A stretch of DNA of 64,000 nucleotides from Komagataeibacter sp. FNDCF1. Its GTDB lineage: Bacteria > Pseudomonadota > Alphaproteobacteria > Acetobacterales > Acetobacteraceae. Below, piece after piece: positions 28,933 through 38,002 of the stretch (position 1 is its first letter; each line of letters begins with the position of its first letter). The stretch spans positions 251,001 to 315,000 of the forward strand of contig NZ_JAIWOT010000001.1 of the NCBI RefSeq assembly GCF_021295335.1, given 5' to 3'. The notes under the pieces were generated by a model. It saw only the letters and a program-made list of their open reading frames with translations. It did not search any database and was not told where the DNA came from. Both the position numbers and the translations under genes were made by a program.

Positions 28933-29253
28933 GCGTGTGCACAGGGGCTGTCATGGCAACCCCTTGTTCCTGAAGGATGATTTTTACAACAGGATGCGCG
29001 CTGGCAAAGATATTCACCACGCTTTCCCATAATGTGCAGAATGCCCCGGGCCCGGTTCGCCGAATGGTTTTTCAGGGGGCGGGCATCAGGGGAGGGGTGC
29101 CTTTCGCGGCCGCGATGATATCTCCGTCATCGAAATAAATTTCTTGACATCGCGGCCCAACCCCAGAAGTCTGCATATATCGCGTATACGTCATTGTTTG
29201 ATGACGGGAGCCGTTCGGCGGGGCGGAATGGCGTGGAATTAAGGAGTTTGAAC
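28933..29253. other. Intergenic region upstream of nicC
   Basis: These 321 bases contain no supported gene. The 3' part is A+T-richer and includes TTGACA at 29144-29149, GTATAC at 29184-29189 and an inverted repeat at 29189-29206. These probably belong to the nicC-nicA-nicB promoter. No clean -10 box at the right distance from the TTGACA was found. Confidence 0.5.
29189..29206. promoter_or_regulatory. Inverted repeat upstream of nicC
   Basis: CGTCAT-TGTTTG-ATGACG has 6-base arms separated by 6 bases, ending 47 bases before the nicC start codon. It overlaps the end of a GTATAC element. It is a candidate operator for the nic regulator. Confidence 0.4.
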
Positions 29254-30381
29254 GTGGCGAATGGAGTTCGTGTCGGCATTGCAGGGGCCGGGCTTGGGGG
29301 TGTTGCGGCAGCTGGTCTGCTCCAGCGCGCGGGGTTTGATGTCATCCTGTTTGATCAGGCCCCCGGTTTCTCGCGCCTTGGCGCGGGTATCCAGTTTGGT
29401 CCCAATGTACTCAAGATACTCAGCCATCTGGACGGGCTGGACAAGAAGCTGGAAGCCATTTCCTGCCTGCCTGATTACTGGGTCAGCCGGAAGTGGGATG
29501 ACGGCACCGTCATGGCCAAAATCCCGCTCAACGCCGAGCATGATCGTTATGGCGCGCCCTATATCACCATCCATCGTGGCGACCTGCACCAGCTCATGCT
29601 CGACTGTGTGGAGCCCGCGCGGGTCCGCTGGGGGCACAAGCTGGTCGATTTCCAGGACAATGGCCGCGACGTCACGCTGCAGTTTGAAAATGGCGCGCGC
29701 GAGACGGTAGACATCCTGGTGGGGGCCGACGGCATCAATTCGGTGGTGCGCGAGAAGATATTCGGCAAAGACGAAGCCATCTATACCGGCTGGCTTGCCC
29801 ACCGCGCCATCATTCCCGGCGCCGTGGCAAAGGAACTGGGGGCTGATGTAAACGCGAAGTGGTGGTCCGATGACCGTCATATCGTGTGCTACTATCTCGA
29901 CCGCAATGAGGACGAGTTCTATCTCGTGACGGGCGAGCCGGGCGAATGGACCAGTCCCGCAGGGCAGATGCCCAGCACGCGGGCGGAATTCAAGGCGGCG
30001 TTCAAGGGTTTCCACCCGCTTGTGCAGGGATATATCGACGCGACGGACGTCGTGACCAAATGGCCGCTCAAGACACGCGCGCCGCTGCCGCAGTGGTATG
30101 AGGGGCGCGTGGTGCTGCTGGGTGATTCCTGCCACCCCATGAAGCCGCATATGGCACAGGGTGCCGCGATGGCGGTGGAAGATGCCGCCGTGCTGACACG
30201 CTGCATGGAACTGCTGGGCACGAAGGATCCGGTCCGGACATTCCGGGCCTACTGTAATGCGCGCCGGGAACGCGCGACAAAGGTCCAGTCGATTTCCAAC
30301 GCCAATACGTGGCTGCGCCAGCCTGAAGATCCGTACTGGTGCTACGGCGACAATGTCTACGATCTCGAGATCGATGCCTGA
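29254..30381 (+). CDS. nicC: 6-hydroxynicotinate 3-monooxygenase
   Basis: This FAD monooxygenase of about 375 residues is expected to convert 6-hydroxynicotinate to 2,5-dihydroxypyridine with loss of CO2. The dinucleotide-binding GIAGAGLGGVAAAGLLQRAG is at the N-terminus, the DG motif region is VGADGINSVVRE, and the FAD-binding GDSCHPMKPHMAQGA is near residue 290. Length fits NicC (about 380). I start it at GTG 29254, behind a clear AAGGAG, rather than at an upstream TTG. Its neighbours nicA, nicB, nicX, nicF and nicD make the assignment strong. Confidence 0.93.
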   Translation: MANGVRVGIAGAGLGGVAAAGLLQRAGFDVILFDQAPGFSRLGAGIQFGPNVLKILSHLDGLDKKLEAISCLPDYWVSRKWDDGTVMAKIPLNAEHDRYGAPYITIHRGDLHQLMLDCVEPARVRWGHKLVDFQDNGRDVTLQFENGARETVDILVGADGINSVVREKIFGKDEAIYTGWLAHRAIIPGAVAKELGADVNAKWWSDDRHIVCYYLDRNEDEFYLVTGEPGEWTSPAGQMPSTRAEFKAAFKGFHPLVQGYIDATDVVTKWPLKTRAPLPQWYEGRVVLLGDSCHPMKPHMAQGAAMAVEDAAVLTRCMELLGTKDPVRTFRAYCNARRERATKVQSISNANTWLRQPEDPYWCYGDNVYDLEIDA

Positions 30382-30400
30382 TTGAACCCGGGGGACTGCA

Positions 30401-30877
30401 ATGGCGGTCAGCTTCTTTCTAACAGTCAACGGCCGCCGGCATGAGGTAAGGGCGGCGGCCGATACGCCCCTGCTTGCGGTGCTGCGTAACGACCTTGGTC
30501 TGAATGGCCCGAAATATGGCTGTGGACTGGGAGAGTGCGGGGCCTGCACGGTCCTGCTGGATGGCAGGGCGGCGAGAAGCTGCGTCATGCGTGTCGATAC
30601 GGCGTCACGATACGCCATTACAACGCTGGAGGGTCTGGCCGGTGACGGGCTGGACCCGGTGCAGCAGGCCTTTGTCACGGCGCAGGCTGCGCAGTGCGGC
30701 TACTGCCTGAATGGCATGGTCATGACGCTGCGCGCCTTCCTGAATGTGACACCCAACCCGGATGAAAAGGCACTGAAGGAAGCATTGCGCTACAATCTGT
30801 GCCGCTGCGGCACGCATGTGGAGATCATGCGGGCGGCGCGTATTGCCGCGGGCCTGGAAAACGGGACGCCGACATGA
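30401..30877 (+). CDS. nicA: Nicotinate hydroxylase small [2Fe-2S] subunit
   Basis: The 158-residue protein has both iron-sulfur domains of the xanthine oxidase family. The plant-type cluster lies in YGCGLGECGACTVLLDG (residues about 43-58), and the alpha-helical second cluster in CGYCLNGMVM and CRCGTHVEIM. With nicB it forms the enzyme that hydroxylates nicotinate at C6 using water. It follows nicC by 19 bases and overlaps nicB by 4. Confidence 0.95.
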   Translation: MAVSFFLTVNGRRHEVRAAADTPLLAVLRNDLGLNGPKYGCGLGECGACTVLLDGRAARSCVMRVDTASRYAITTLEGLAGDGLDPVQQAFVTAQAAQCGYCLNGMVMTLRAFLNVTPNPDEKALKEALRYNLCRCGTHVEIMRAARIAAGLENGTPT

Positions 30878-33800
30878 GCACGCCATCTTCCACCCGTACG
30901 GGCTGGCTACGCATCTACCGCGCGGCACTTCCGCCCAAGGGGCTGGCCGCACGTGGCGAATTCATCGCGCGGGATGAAACGCTTGTGGAAATTGGCGCGG
31001 ACAGCCAGGTCCGGGCCTTCTGCGGGCATGTCGACCTGGGCACCGGCATCGCCACCTCTCTGGCGCAGATCATTGCCGACGAACTGGATGCGCGACCGGG
31101 GCAGGTGCGCATGGTCCTGGGCCATACCGACGAGACGCCGGACCAGGGTGCGACCATTGCCAGCGAGACGATACAGGTTACATCCCGGCCGCTGCGCAAG
31201 GCGGCCGCGCAGGCGCGACGCCTGCTGCTTGAACGCGCGGCGGAACTGACCCAGCGACCGGTGGAGGATCTTTCATTCCGGGATGGCGAACTGGTCTGTG
31301 AGCCTTCGCTGGCGCGCGGGCCCATGACACTGGGCGACCTGGTGGCGGGTGTGGAAACCCGCGTCCTGCTGGATGAGACGGTTCTGGTCAAGAAACCATC
31401 CGAATACCGTGTTGTGGGTTCGGAAATGCCCCGCGTGGATATTCCCGACAAGGTAACGGGACAGGCGGTTTACGTACATGATGTCCGGGTGGAGGGCATG
31501 CTGCATGCCCGTGTCGTCAGGCCCCCCTATGACGGGTACGACCATGGTCCGTTCGTGGCCCGTTCGCTCCTGTCGGTTGACCGGGCATCGGTGGCGGATA
31601 TCCCCGGCGTGGTGGATGTTGTTGTCATCGGGGATTTTGTCGGTGTCGTGGCAGAGCGGGAGGAGCAGGCGGTCGAGGCCGCCAGCCGGCTGAAGGTGGA
31701 ATGGGCGCCTGTGGCCCTGCCGGACCTGTCCGACCCGATGGAGGCGATACGCTCCAATCCGTATGAACCCCGTGTGGTGCTGGACCGCGGGCAGGTGGAT
31801 GCGGAACTGGACACGCTTGCCCACCGGCTGGACCGGGAATACCACTGGCCCTACCAGATGCATGGCTCCATCGGGCCATCCTGTTCGGTGGCCCGGTGGG
31901 TGGATGGACAGCTGACCGTATGGTCCGGCACCCAGAACCCGCACATGCTGCGCGCGGACCTGGCCGTGCTGATGGGGATGTCCATTGCCGATATCCATGT
32001 CATCCGGCATGAAGCCGCGGGCTGTTACGGGCGCAACTGCGCGGATGACGTAGGGGGGGATGCCGCCCTTCTGGCGCGCGCGGTCGGGCGTCCGGTCCGT
32101 GTCCAGCTCTCGCGTGAGCAGGAACACGTATGGGAGCCCAAGGGTGCCGCCCAGCTCATCAGCATCCGTGGCGGGCTGGACGGCCAGGGTAATCCGGTGG
32201 CCTATGACCTGGATACCAGCTATCCGTCCAATGTCTCCCCCCTGCTGGCGCTGGTCCTGACGGGTATCGTGCCGGCGGCGGTGCCACCCGTTGCCCAGAT
32301 GGGGGACCGTACCTCCATTCCGCCTTACGACTATGCCAATGCGCGCATAACGGTAAAGGACATGCCACCGATTGCCCGGGCCTCATGGTTCCGCGGCGTG
32401 TCCGCCATGCCCAACAGCTTCGCGCATGACAGCTATATCGATGAACTGGCGGCACAGGCGGGTGTCGACCCGATCGAATACCGCCTGCGTCACCTGCCTG
32501 ACCAGCGCGCGGCGGAACTGCTGCGCGCCACGGCCGATCGTGCCGGCTGGGTCACGCGCAGCGGGCCGGTCTCGCCGGACCTGTCCGCGCGCGTGCTGCG
32601 CGGGCGGGGGGCGGCCTATGCCCAATATGTACATGGCACCTTTCCCGGCATGCCGGCGGCATGGTCGGCATGGATTGCCGATGTGGAAGTGGACCGCCTG
32701 ACCGGTCTTGTAACGGTCACCCGCGCGGTGGTGGGACAGGACGCGGGGCTTATGATCAATCCCGCCGGTGTGCGCCACCAGCTTCATGGCAACGTCATCC
32801 AGTCCACCAGCCGTGCCCTGACCGAGGAGGTACGTTTTGACGGACAGGGCGTGGAGAGCAGGGAGTGGGGCGGCTATCCGCTGATCACCTTCCCCGACAT
32901 TCCCGAAATCGACCCCGTGCTGATGAAGCGCGACGACCAGCCCCCCATGGGGGCGGGTGAATCAACATCCGTGCCAAGTGCCGCCGCCATTGCCAATGCG
33001 CTGTATGATGCAACCGGCGTGCGTTTTCGGGACGTTCCCTTCACGCCTGAAAAAGTCAAGGCCCGCCTGGATGAAGCGCTTGGCCCGGTGCAGGCCGGAA
33101 GCCGCCAGCCACTACCCGCGCTGCATGCGCGTGGCGAGGCACCCAGACCCGCCATGGCAGGGAACGGCTGGTGGAACAGGATGCGCACGGGCGGTCTTGC
33201 CGTGGCTTTTGCCGCTGCGGGGGGCGCACTGGCAACCCTTTCCCCATGGCGTCCGGCCATTGCCCCGGTCGAGCCACCTGATCCGGCGCTGTTTTCCAGC
33301 GCTGCGGTGGCCAGGGGCGCGCAGGTTGCCGCCGCGGGCGACTGCGCGGTGTGTCATACGGCGCCCGGCGGGGTGACCAATGCCGGTGGTTTTGCGCTGG
33401 AGACACCTTTTGGCATCATCCATACCACCAATCTGACACCGGACCCGGAAACCGGGCTGGGACGGTGGTCTTATGAAGCCTTTGCCCGTGCCATGCGCCA
33501 CGGGATCAGCCGCGACGGGCATCATCTCTATCCCGCCTTTCCCTACACCGCATTTGCCAAGACCAGCGAGAACGACATGCAGGCGCTGTACGCCTATATC
33601 ATGTCCCAGAAGCCGGTCCGTAACGAGATACCGCAGACCCGGCTGAAATTCCCCTACAACCTGCGTTTCACCCTGGCTGGCTGGAATACCATGTTCCATG
33701 ACCCGGCACCCTTTACCCCCGATCCCGCCCGTTCAGCACAGTGGAACCGCGGGGCCTACCTGGTCGAAGGGCTGGGGCACTGTTCGGCCTGTCATTCCCC

Positions 33801-34476
33801 GCGTAACGCGCTGGGGGCGGAACGGTGGCGGAAAAGCTATCTTGCGGGCGGGGAGGCGGAAGGCTGGACGGCACCTGCCCTGTCGGCCCTGTCCACATCC
33901 CCGCTACCGTGGAGCGAGGCGGATCTGTACGACTATCTCCGCACCGGATACAGCCGCAATCACGGTCCTGCTGGCGGCCCCATGGCCCCGGTCGTGCATG
34001 CCATGACGGCCCTGCCGGATGATGATGTGAAGGCCATCGCGCATTATGTGGCCTCGTTTGACACGCGTGAGGCGGATCAGGCAGTACAGACACGGCGGGA
34101 GGCGGTTCTTGCCCAGACGCGTGAGCGGCAGGACGTTACGCGGGGCGAGGGGGCACGGCTGTACCAGGGCGCCTGCGCCGCCTGCCATGAAGGGGAGGGC
34201 GCGCATCTGTTCGGCACCCGGCCACAACTGGCGCTGAACAGCAACATATGGGCGGACAGCCCCGATAACCTGATCCGTATCCTGCTTGATGGCGTGCCCG
34301 CGCCGGTCCATTCGGCGCAGACCGTCATGCCCGCGTACCGGAACCTGATGTCAGACAGGCAGCTTGCGCAACTGATCGGCTATCTGCGTGATACGGTCGC
34401 GGCGGGCAAACCCGCATGGACGGATCTGGAAGCCGCCATCGCCAGGATCCGCGCGCAGGGCGCGGTAGGGCACTGA
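30874..34476 (+). CDS. nicB: Nicotinate hydroxylase large subunit, molybdopterin plus three heme c
   Basis: The 1,200-residue protein fuses a molybdenum hydroxylase to a cytochrome c tail. Residues about 25-740 hold the aldehyde-oxidase-type molybdopterin domains (for example GHVDLGTGIATSLAQI, MHGSIGPSCSVARW, GVSAMPNSFAHDSYIDELA, PPMGAGESTSVPS). A transmembrane segment near residues 770-795 (GGLAVAFAAAGGALATL) follows, then three CxxCH heme sites: C824-x-x-C827-H828, C970-x-x-C-H and C1101-x-x-C-H. Length and layout match the P. putida NicB. Electrons therefore leave through c-type hemes to the respiratory chain, not to NAD. The ATG at 30874 overlaps the nicA stop. Confidence 0.95.
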   Translation: MSTPSSTRTGWLRIYRAALPPKGLAARGEFIARDETLVEIGADSQVRAFCGHVDLGTGIATSLAQIIADELDARPGQVRMVLGHTDETPDQGATIASETIQVTSRPLRKAAAQARRLLLERAAELTQRPVEDLSFRDGELVCEPSLARGPMTLGDLVAGVETRVLLDETVLVKKPSEYRVVGSEMPRVDIPDKVTGQAVYVHDVRVEGMLHARVVRPPYDGYDHGPFVARSLLSVDRASVADIPGVVDVVVIGDFVGVVAEREEQAVEAASRLKVEWAPVALPDLSDPMEAIRSNPYEPRVVLDRGQVDAELDTLAHRLDREYHWPYQMHGSIGPSCSVARWVDGQLTVWSGTQNPHMLRADLAVLMGMSIADIHVIRHEAAGCYGRNCADDVGGDAALLARAVGRPVRVQLSREQEHVWEPKGAAQLISIRGGLDGQGNPVAYDLDTSYPSNVSPLLALVLTGIVPAAVPPVAQMGDRTSIPPYDYANARITVKDMPPIARASWFRGVSAMPNSFAHDSYIDELAAQAGVDPIEYRLRHLPDQRAAELLRATADRAGWVTRSGPVSPDLSARVLRGRGAAYAQYVHGTFPGMPAAWSAWIADVEVDRLTGLVTVTRAVVGQDAGLMINPAGVRHQLHGNVIQSTSRALTEEVRFDGQGVESREWGGYPLITFPDIPEIDPVLMKRDDQPPMGAGESTSVPSAAAIANALYDATGVRFRDVPFTPEKVKARLDEALGPVQAGSRQPLPALHARGEAPRPAMAGNGWWNRMRTGGLAVAFAAAGGALATLSPWRPAIAPVEPPDPALFSSAAVARGAQVAAAGDCAVCHTAPGGVTNAGGFALETPFGIIHTTNLTPDPETGLGRWSYEAFARAMRHGISRDGHHLYPAFPYTAFAKTSENDMQALYAYIMSQKPVRNEIPQTRLKFPYNLRFTLAGWNTMFHDPAPFTPDPARSAQWNRGAYLVEGLGHCSACHSPRNALGAERWRKSYLAGGEAEGWTAPALSALSTSPLPWSEADLYDYLRTGYSRNHGPAGGPMAPVVHAMTALPDDDVKAIAHYVASFDTREADQAVQTRREAVLAQTRERQDVTRGEGARLYQGACAACHEGEGAHLFGTRPQLALNSNIWADSPDNLIRILLDGVPAPVHSAQTVMPAYRNLMSDRQLAQLIGYLRDTVAAGKPAWTDLEAAIARIRAQGAVGH

Positions 34477-34731
34477 TGGTCAACAGGTTCGCCCCATGGC
34501 GGCGCGTATGCCGTGATGACGCGGTCGCGTCTGATGGATATCCTGATGTGGCCGTGCATATCCGGCCTGTGTTTCCGCCTTTTTCATGGTCCCCCGGCAT
34601 CCGGCCGTACAATGGCAGCCCGGTGGGCCGGACAGGGGCCGATGACCGGGCCGCTCATGCTGCCGCAATGCCTGCGGCGGTCGTGCCCGACCAGATTTTT
34701 TCATCCGGAACAGAAGTGAGGATGGCATCCC

Positions 34732-35769
34732 ATGCCCGTAAGTGACTTTGAACTCATCCAGTCCTGGCGACAGGTCCTTGATCTTTCCGGGCTTGCGGCC
34801 GGTCAGTCCGTCGCACTCCTGACCTCGCAGGGCACCAATGAGCAGACATTGCGCTGCGCCATCATTGCCGTCCAGGAAAAGGGCGCGATCGCCAACCGCC
34901 TTGACCTGCAGCCTGTCAACGGCGCGGCTTCGTTCTCCCGCGACCCGCTGGCATTTGTCGGCACCACGCCGCTGACGAACAACCGTGCGGCGGTCGAGAT
35001 GCTCAAGGCCAGTGACATGGTCCTTGATCTCATGACTCTGCTGTTCTCGGCGGAACAGCATGAGATACTGGCCGCCGGCGGGCGCATCCTGCTGGCGGTG
35101 GAACCGCCCGAGGTGCTGGTGCGCATGACGCCCACGGCACAGGACCGCGAGCGGGTACTGGCGGCTTCCCGCAAGCTGCAGGCGGCAAAGGTCATGCGCG
35201 TGACATCGCACGCCGGGACGGATGCATCCTTTGCGCTGGGAGATTACCCGATGCTAGAGGAATACGGCTTTGTCGACCGGCCGGGCCGGTGGGACCACTG
35301 GCCCAGCGGCTTCCTGGCCACATGGTCCAACGAAGGCTCGGCAGAGGGCACGATCGTGCTGGCGCCGGGCGATATCCTGCTGCCGCAGAAAAATTACCTG
35401 ACCGCGCCGGTGACCTGTCACCTTGAAAAAGGCTATGTCCGTGCGATCGAGGGCGGGTTCGAGGCGGATCACCTGCGCGACTACATGGACAGCTTCAATG
35501 ACCCGGAGGTGTACGCGGTCTCGCATATCGGCTGGGGCCTGCAGCATCGTGCCCACTGGTCGGTCATGGGTTTTTATGACCGTGAAGCCAGCATCGGCAT
35601 GGACCCGCGTGCCTGCGCGGGGAATTTCCTGTGGTCGACAGGACCGAACAACGAGGCCGGCGGCACGCGTGATACCGCCTGCCATATCGATATTCCCATG
35701 CGCGGCTGCACGGTCATGCTGGATGGTGTGCCGGTGGTGAAGGATGGACAGCTTCAGGAGGACGTATGA
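34732..35769 (+). CDS. nicX: 2,5-dihydroxypyridine 5,6-dioxygenase
   Basis: The 345-residue protein matches NicX, the iron(II) dioxygenase that opens 2,5-dihydroxypyridine to N-formylmaleamate. It has no cupin or extradiol fold. The C-terminal half carries the conserved Glu, His and Asp residues expected for the metal site (VSHIGWGLQHRAHW and DTACHIDIPMRG), but I cannot prove which bind iron. It starts at ATG 34732 behind GAGG, after a 255-base gap following nicB that shows no gene and may contain an internal promoter. It overlaps nicF by 4 bases. Confidence 0.92.
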   Translation: MPVSDFELIQSWRQVLDLSGLAAGQSVALLTSQGTNEQTLRCAIIAVQEKGAIANRLDLQPVNGAASFSRDPLAFVGTTPLTNNRAAVEMLKASDMVLDLMTLLFSAEQHEILAAGGRILLAVEPPEVLVRMTPTAQDRERVLAASRKLQAAKVMRVTSHAGTDASFALGDYPMLEEYGFVDRPGRWDHWPSGFLATWSNEGSAEGTIVLAPGDILLPQKNYLTAPVTCHLEKGYVRAIEGGFEADHLRDYMDSFNDPEVYAVSHIGWGLQHRAHWSVMGFYDREASIGMDPRACAGNFLWSTGPNNEAGGTRDTACHIDIPMRGCTVMLDGVPVVKDGQLQEDV

Positions 35770-36404
35770 TGACTGACGAGACCGGTCGGGACGAAGAACG
35801 CTATCGCCGCCAGGGCTTTGGCAACGAGATGGGCATGGTGGGCAGGACCGGCCTGCTGATCATCGATTTTGTAAACGGTTTTGCCGACCCGGATGCTTTT
35901 GGTGGCGGGAACATACCGCAGGCCATTGCCCGCACCCGCACATTGCTGGCGCGTGCCCGCCAGCTTGGATGGAAGGTGGCCCATACCCGCATCGTCTTTG
36001 CCGATGACGGTTCGGATGCCAACATCTTCTCGCTCAAGGTCCCGACCATGCTGGGGCTGACGGAAACCAATCCGGCATCCGCCATCGTGCCCGAACTGGA
36101 GCCCATGCCGGGTGAATATGTGGTGCGCAAGACCGCGCCATCGGCATTTGCCGGCACGCCCTTGGCTGCGTGGCTTGTCTCGCACGGCATCCAGACACTG
36201 GTGGTGGCGGGGTGCGTGACCTCGGGCTGTGTGCGTGCCAGCGTGCTGGACGCCATGCAGAACGGCTTCCGGCCCATCGTCATTTCGGATTGCGTGGGGG
36301 ACCGGGCCATCGGCCCGCATGAAGCCAACCTGTTCGACATGGCGCAGAAATGCGGGGATGTGATCGATCTCGACACGCTTCTCTCCCGCCTGCCCAATAC
36401 CTGA
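35766..36404 (+). CDS. nicF: Maleamate amidohydrolase
   Basis: This 212-residue isochorismatase-fold hydrolase releases ammonia from maleamate to give maleate. The cysteine-hydrolase triad can be read as D34 in LIIDFVNGF, K122 in VVRKTAPSAF and C150 in VVAGCVTSGCVRAS. The cis-peptide region before the nucleophile is normal. It overlaps nicX by 4 bases and precedes nicD by 16. Confidence 0.94.
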   Translation: MMTDETGRDEERYRRQGFGNEMGMVGRTGLLIIDFVNGFADPDAFGGGNIPQAIARTRTLLARARQLGWKVAHTRIVFADDGSDANIFSLKVPTMLGLTETNPASAIVPELEPMPGEYVVRKTAPSAFAGTPLAAWLVSHGIQTLVVAGCVTSGCVRASVLDAMQNGFRPIVISDCVGDRAIGPHEANLFDMAQKCGDVIDLDTLLSRLPNT

Positions 36405-36420
36405 AAACCAAGGGAATATC

Positions 36421-37209
36421 ATGACTGATACCAGCCTGCTTTACGGGGCGAATGTCCACGCCAACGGCATCCGCCAGCATTATCTGCGCTATGGTGGCAA
36501 GGGTACGCCGCTGGTGCTGGTGCCCGGCATTACCAGCCCCGCCATTACATGGGGTTTTGTTGCCGAGCGCCTGGCCGAGAAACATGATGTATATGTGCTG
36601 GATGTGCGTGGGCGCGGCCTGTCCGCCACCGGGCCGGACCTGGATTATGATCTGGACAGCTATGCGGCGGATGTAAGGGGGCTGATCGATACGCTTGGCC
36701 TGAAGGATGTCACGCTTCTCGGGCATTCCATGGGGGCACGGATCGCGATCCGCGCCGGGCGGATCAATGATGCATCCCTGGCCCGGCTGGTGCTGGTGGA
36801 CCCGCCTGTCAGCGGGCCGGGGCGCAGGGCCTATCCCTCCCGTCTGGAATGGTACACGGAATCAATCCATCTTGCCCGCAAGGGCATGACGGCGGAAGAC
36901 ATGCGCCGTTTCTGCCCGACATGGACGCAGGAACAGCTGGAACTGCGGGCCGAATGGCTGCATACCTGCGATGAGCTGGCCACGCGCATCTCGTTCGAGA
37001 GATTCCATACCGAGGATATCCATCAGGATCTTCCCCATCTCAAGGTACCGGCCCGTCTTGTTGTCGCTACCCGTGGGGGGGTGATCCAGGCGGAGGACGA
37101 GACTGAAATCAAATCCCTCAATCCCGCGATCGAGATCGTCCACGTACCCGACGCAGGCCACATGATCCCGTGGGACAACCTGCCCGGATTTGTTGAAGCC
37201 GTATTGTAA
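36421..37209 (+). CDS. nicD: N-formylmaleamate deformylase
   Basis: The 262-residue alpha/beta hydrolase should cleave N-formylmaleamate to maleamate and formate. The nucleophile is S103 in LLGHSMGAR and the catalytic histidine H247 in DAGHMIPWDN, both two residues from the S101/H245 of characterised NicD. The acid residue would lie between (around residue 223). It closes the rightward nic operon, and a strong hairpin follows before the convergent GntR gene. Confidence 0.93.
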   Translation: MTDTSLLYGANVHANGIRQHYLRYGGKGTPLVLVPGITSPAITWGFVAERLAEKHDVYVLDVRGRGLSATGPDLDYDLDSYAADVRGLIDTLGLKDVTLLGHSMGARIAIRAGRINDASLARLVLVDPPVSGPGRRAYPSRLEWYTESIHLARKGMTAEDMRRFCPTWTQEQLELRAEWLHTCDELATRISFERFHTEDIHQDLPHLKVPARLVVATRGGVIQAEDETEIKSLNPAIEIVHVPDAGHMIPWDNLPGFVEAVL

Positions 37210-37228
37210 CGGTATTCCCGCAGGCCCG

Positions 37229-37252
37229 CACCCCGCATGCCAATGCGGGGTG
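37229..37252. terminator. Hairpin between nicD and GntR gene
   Basis: CACCCCGCAT-GCCA-ATGCGGGGTG forms a perfect 10-base-pair stem with a 4-base loop, 19 bases after nicD, where two operons converge. No T-run follows. Confidence 0.6.
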
Positions 37253-37281
37253 TGGCGTCCGTGCCCGCCCGGTGCACGTGC

Positions 37282-37959
37282 TCAGTCGGCGGTAATGGCG
37301 GGCAGTTCCTTGCGCAGGTCATCGTGTGTTTCACGGATATGGTCACGCACCATGTTCAGGACCGTGTCGGAATCGCCTGCCAGCCAGGCCCTGAGGATAT
37401 CCTCATGCTGGATGTTGGCGCGCTCGGGCCGTCCCTGAGGGCCGAGATGAAAGCGGACATAGCGGTCGGCAATGACATTCAGCCGTTCGATCATGGTGTA
37501 TGTCAGATTGCCCGAGGCCGGGCGGATCAGCGCCATGTGGAAGGCGCGGTTGCATTCCCCCCAGTCGGCATCATCCTGCATGCCGCATGAACACAGGGCA
37601 TCGAACGCCCTGCGTGCCGCAACGTGATCGGCTGTGCCGGCCGCGGCGCAGCCGGCGGCTGTCGCCCCGGGTTCGAGCTGGAGGCGCAGGTGGAAAACCT
37701 CATCCGCTTCCTCAGCACTCAGCGGATTGACCATGAAGCCGCGATTGGGATGGGATCTGACCAGGCCATCCTGTTCAAGCCGTGCAAGGGCCTCGCGCAG
37801 CGGGATCTTGCTGATCCCCAGTTCGGCCGCAATCGTATCCTGCCGTACCGGTTCACCCTCTTCCAGTATGCCCTTGAGGATGCGCTCGCGGATGAGATGA
37901 TAAAGCTGGTCCGCAAGGGTCCGTATCTGGAGGGATGATCTGGCACGTATGCTGCCCAT
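37282..37959 (-). CDS. GntR-family regulator, FCD (FadR/VanR) subgroup
   Basis: The 225-residue regulator has an N-terminal winged helix (IRERILKGILEEGEPVRQ through AAELGISKIPLREALARLEQDGLV) and a C-terminal all-helical FCD domain. Its likely metal/ligand residues are in WGECNRAFHMALI, NIQHEDIL and DHIRETHDD. It is the third gene of a leftward unit after the DHDPS-family and 4-hydroxyproline epimerase genes, 43 bases behind the latter, so it is probably the local regulator of hydroxyproline catabolism. A TNGTATACNA site typical for GntR proteins sits in the divergent promoter at 40057-40066. Confidence 0.9.
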   Translation of the reverse strand: MGSIRARSSLQIRTLADQLYHLIRERILKGILEEGEPVRQDTIAAELGISKIPLREALARLEQDGLVRSHPNRGFMVNPLSAEEADEVFHLRLQLEPGATAAGCAAAGTADHVAARRAFDALCSCGMQDDADWGECNRAFHMALIRPASGNLTYTMIERLNVIADRYVRFHLGPQGRPERANIQHEDILRAWLAGDSDTVLNMVRDHIRETHDDLRKELPAITAD

Positions 37960-38002
37960 GCGTCAGGGGCCTCCATGATGGAAAACTGGGTCCACAAGCA
38001 TA

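Noticed and set aside
34416-34745. 109-residue open frame bridging nicB and nicX
   Set aside because: It overlaps the heme-binding end of nicB and the start of nicX and has no motif; the 255-base gap is more likely a spacer or internal promoter.
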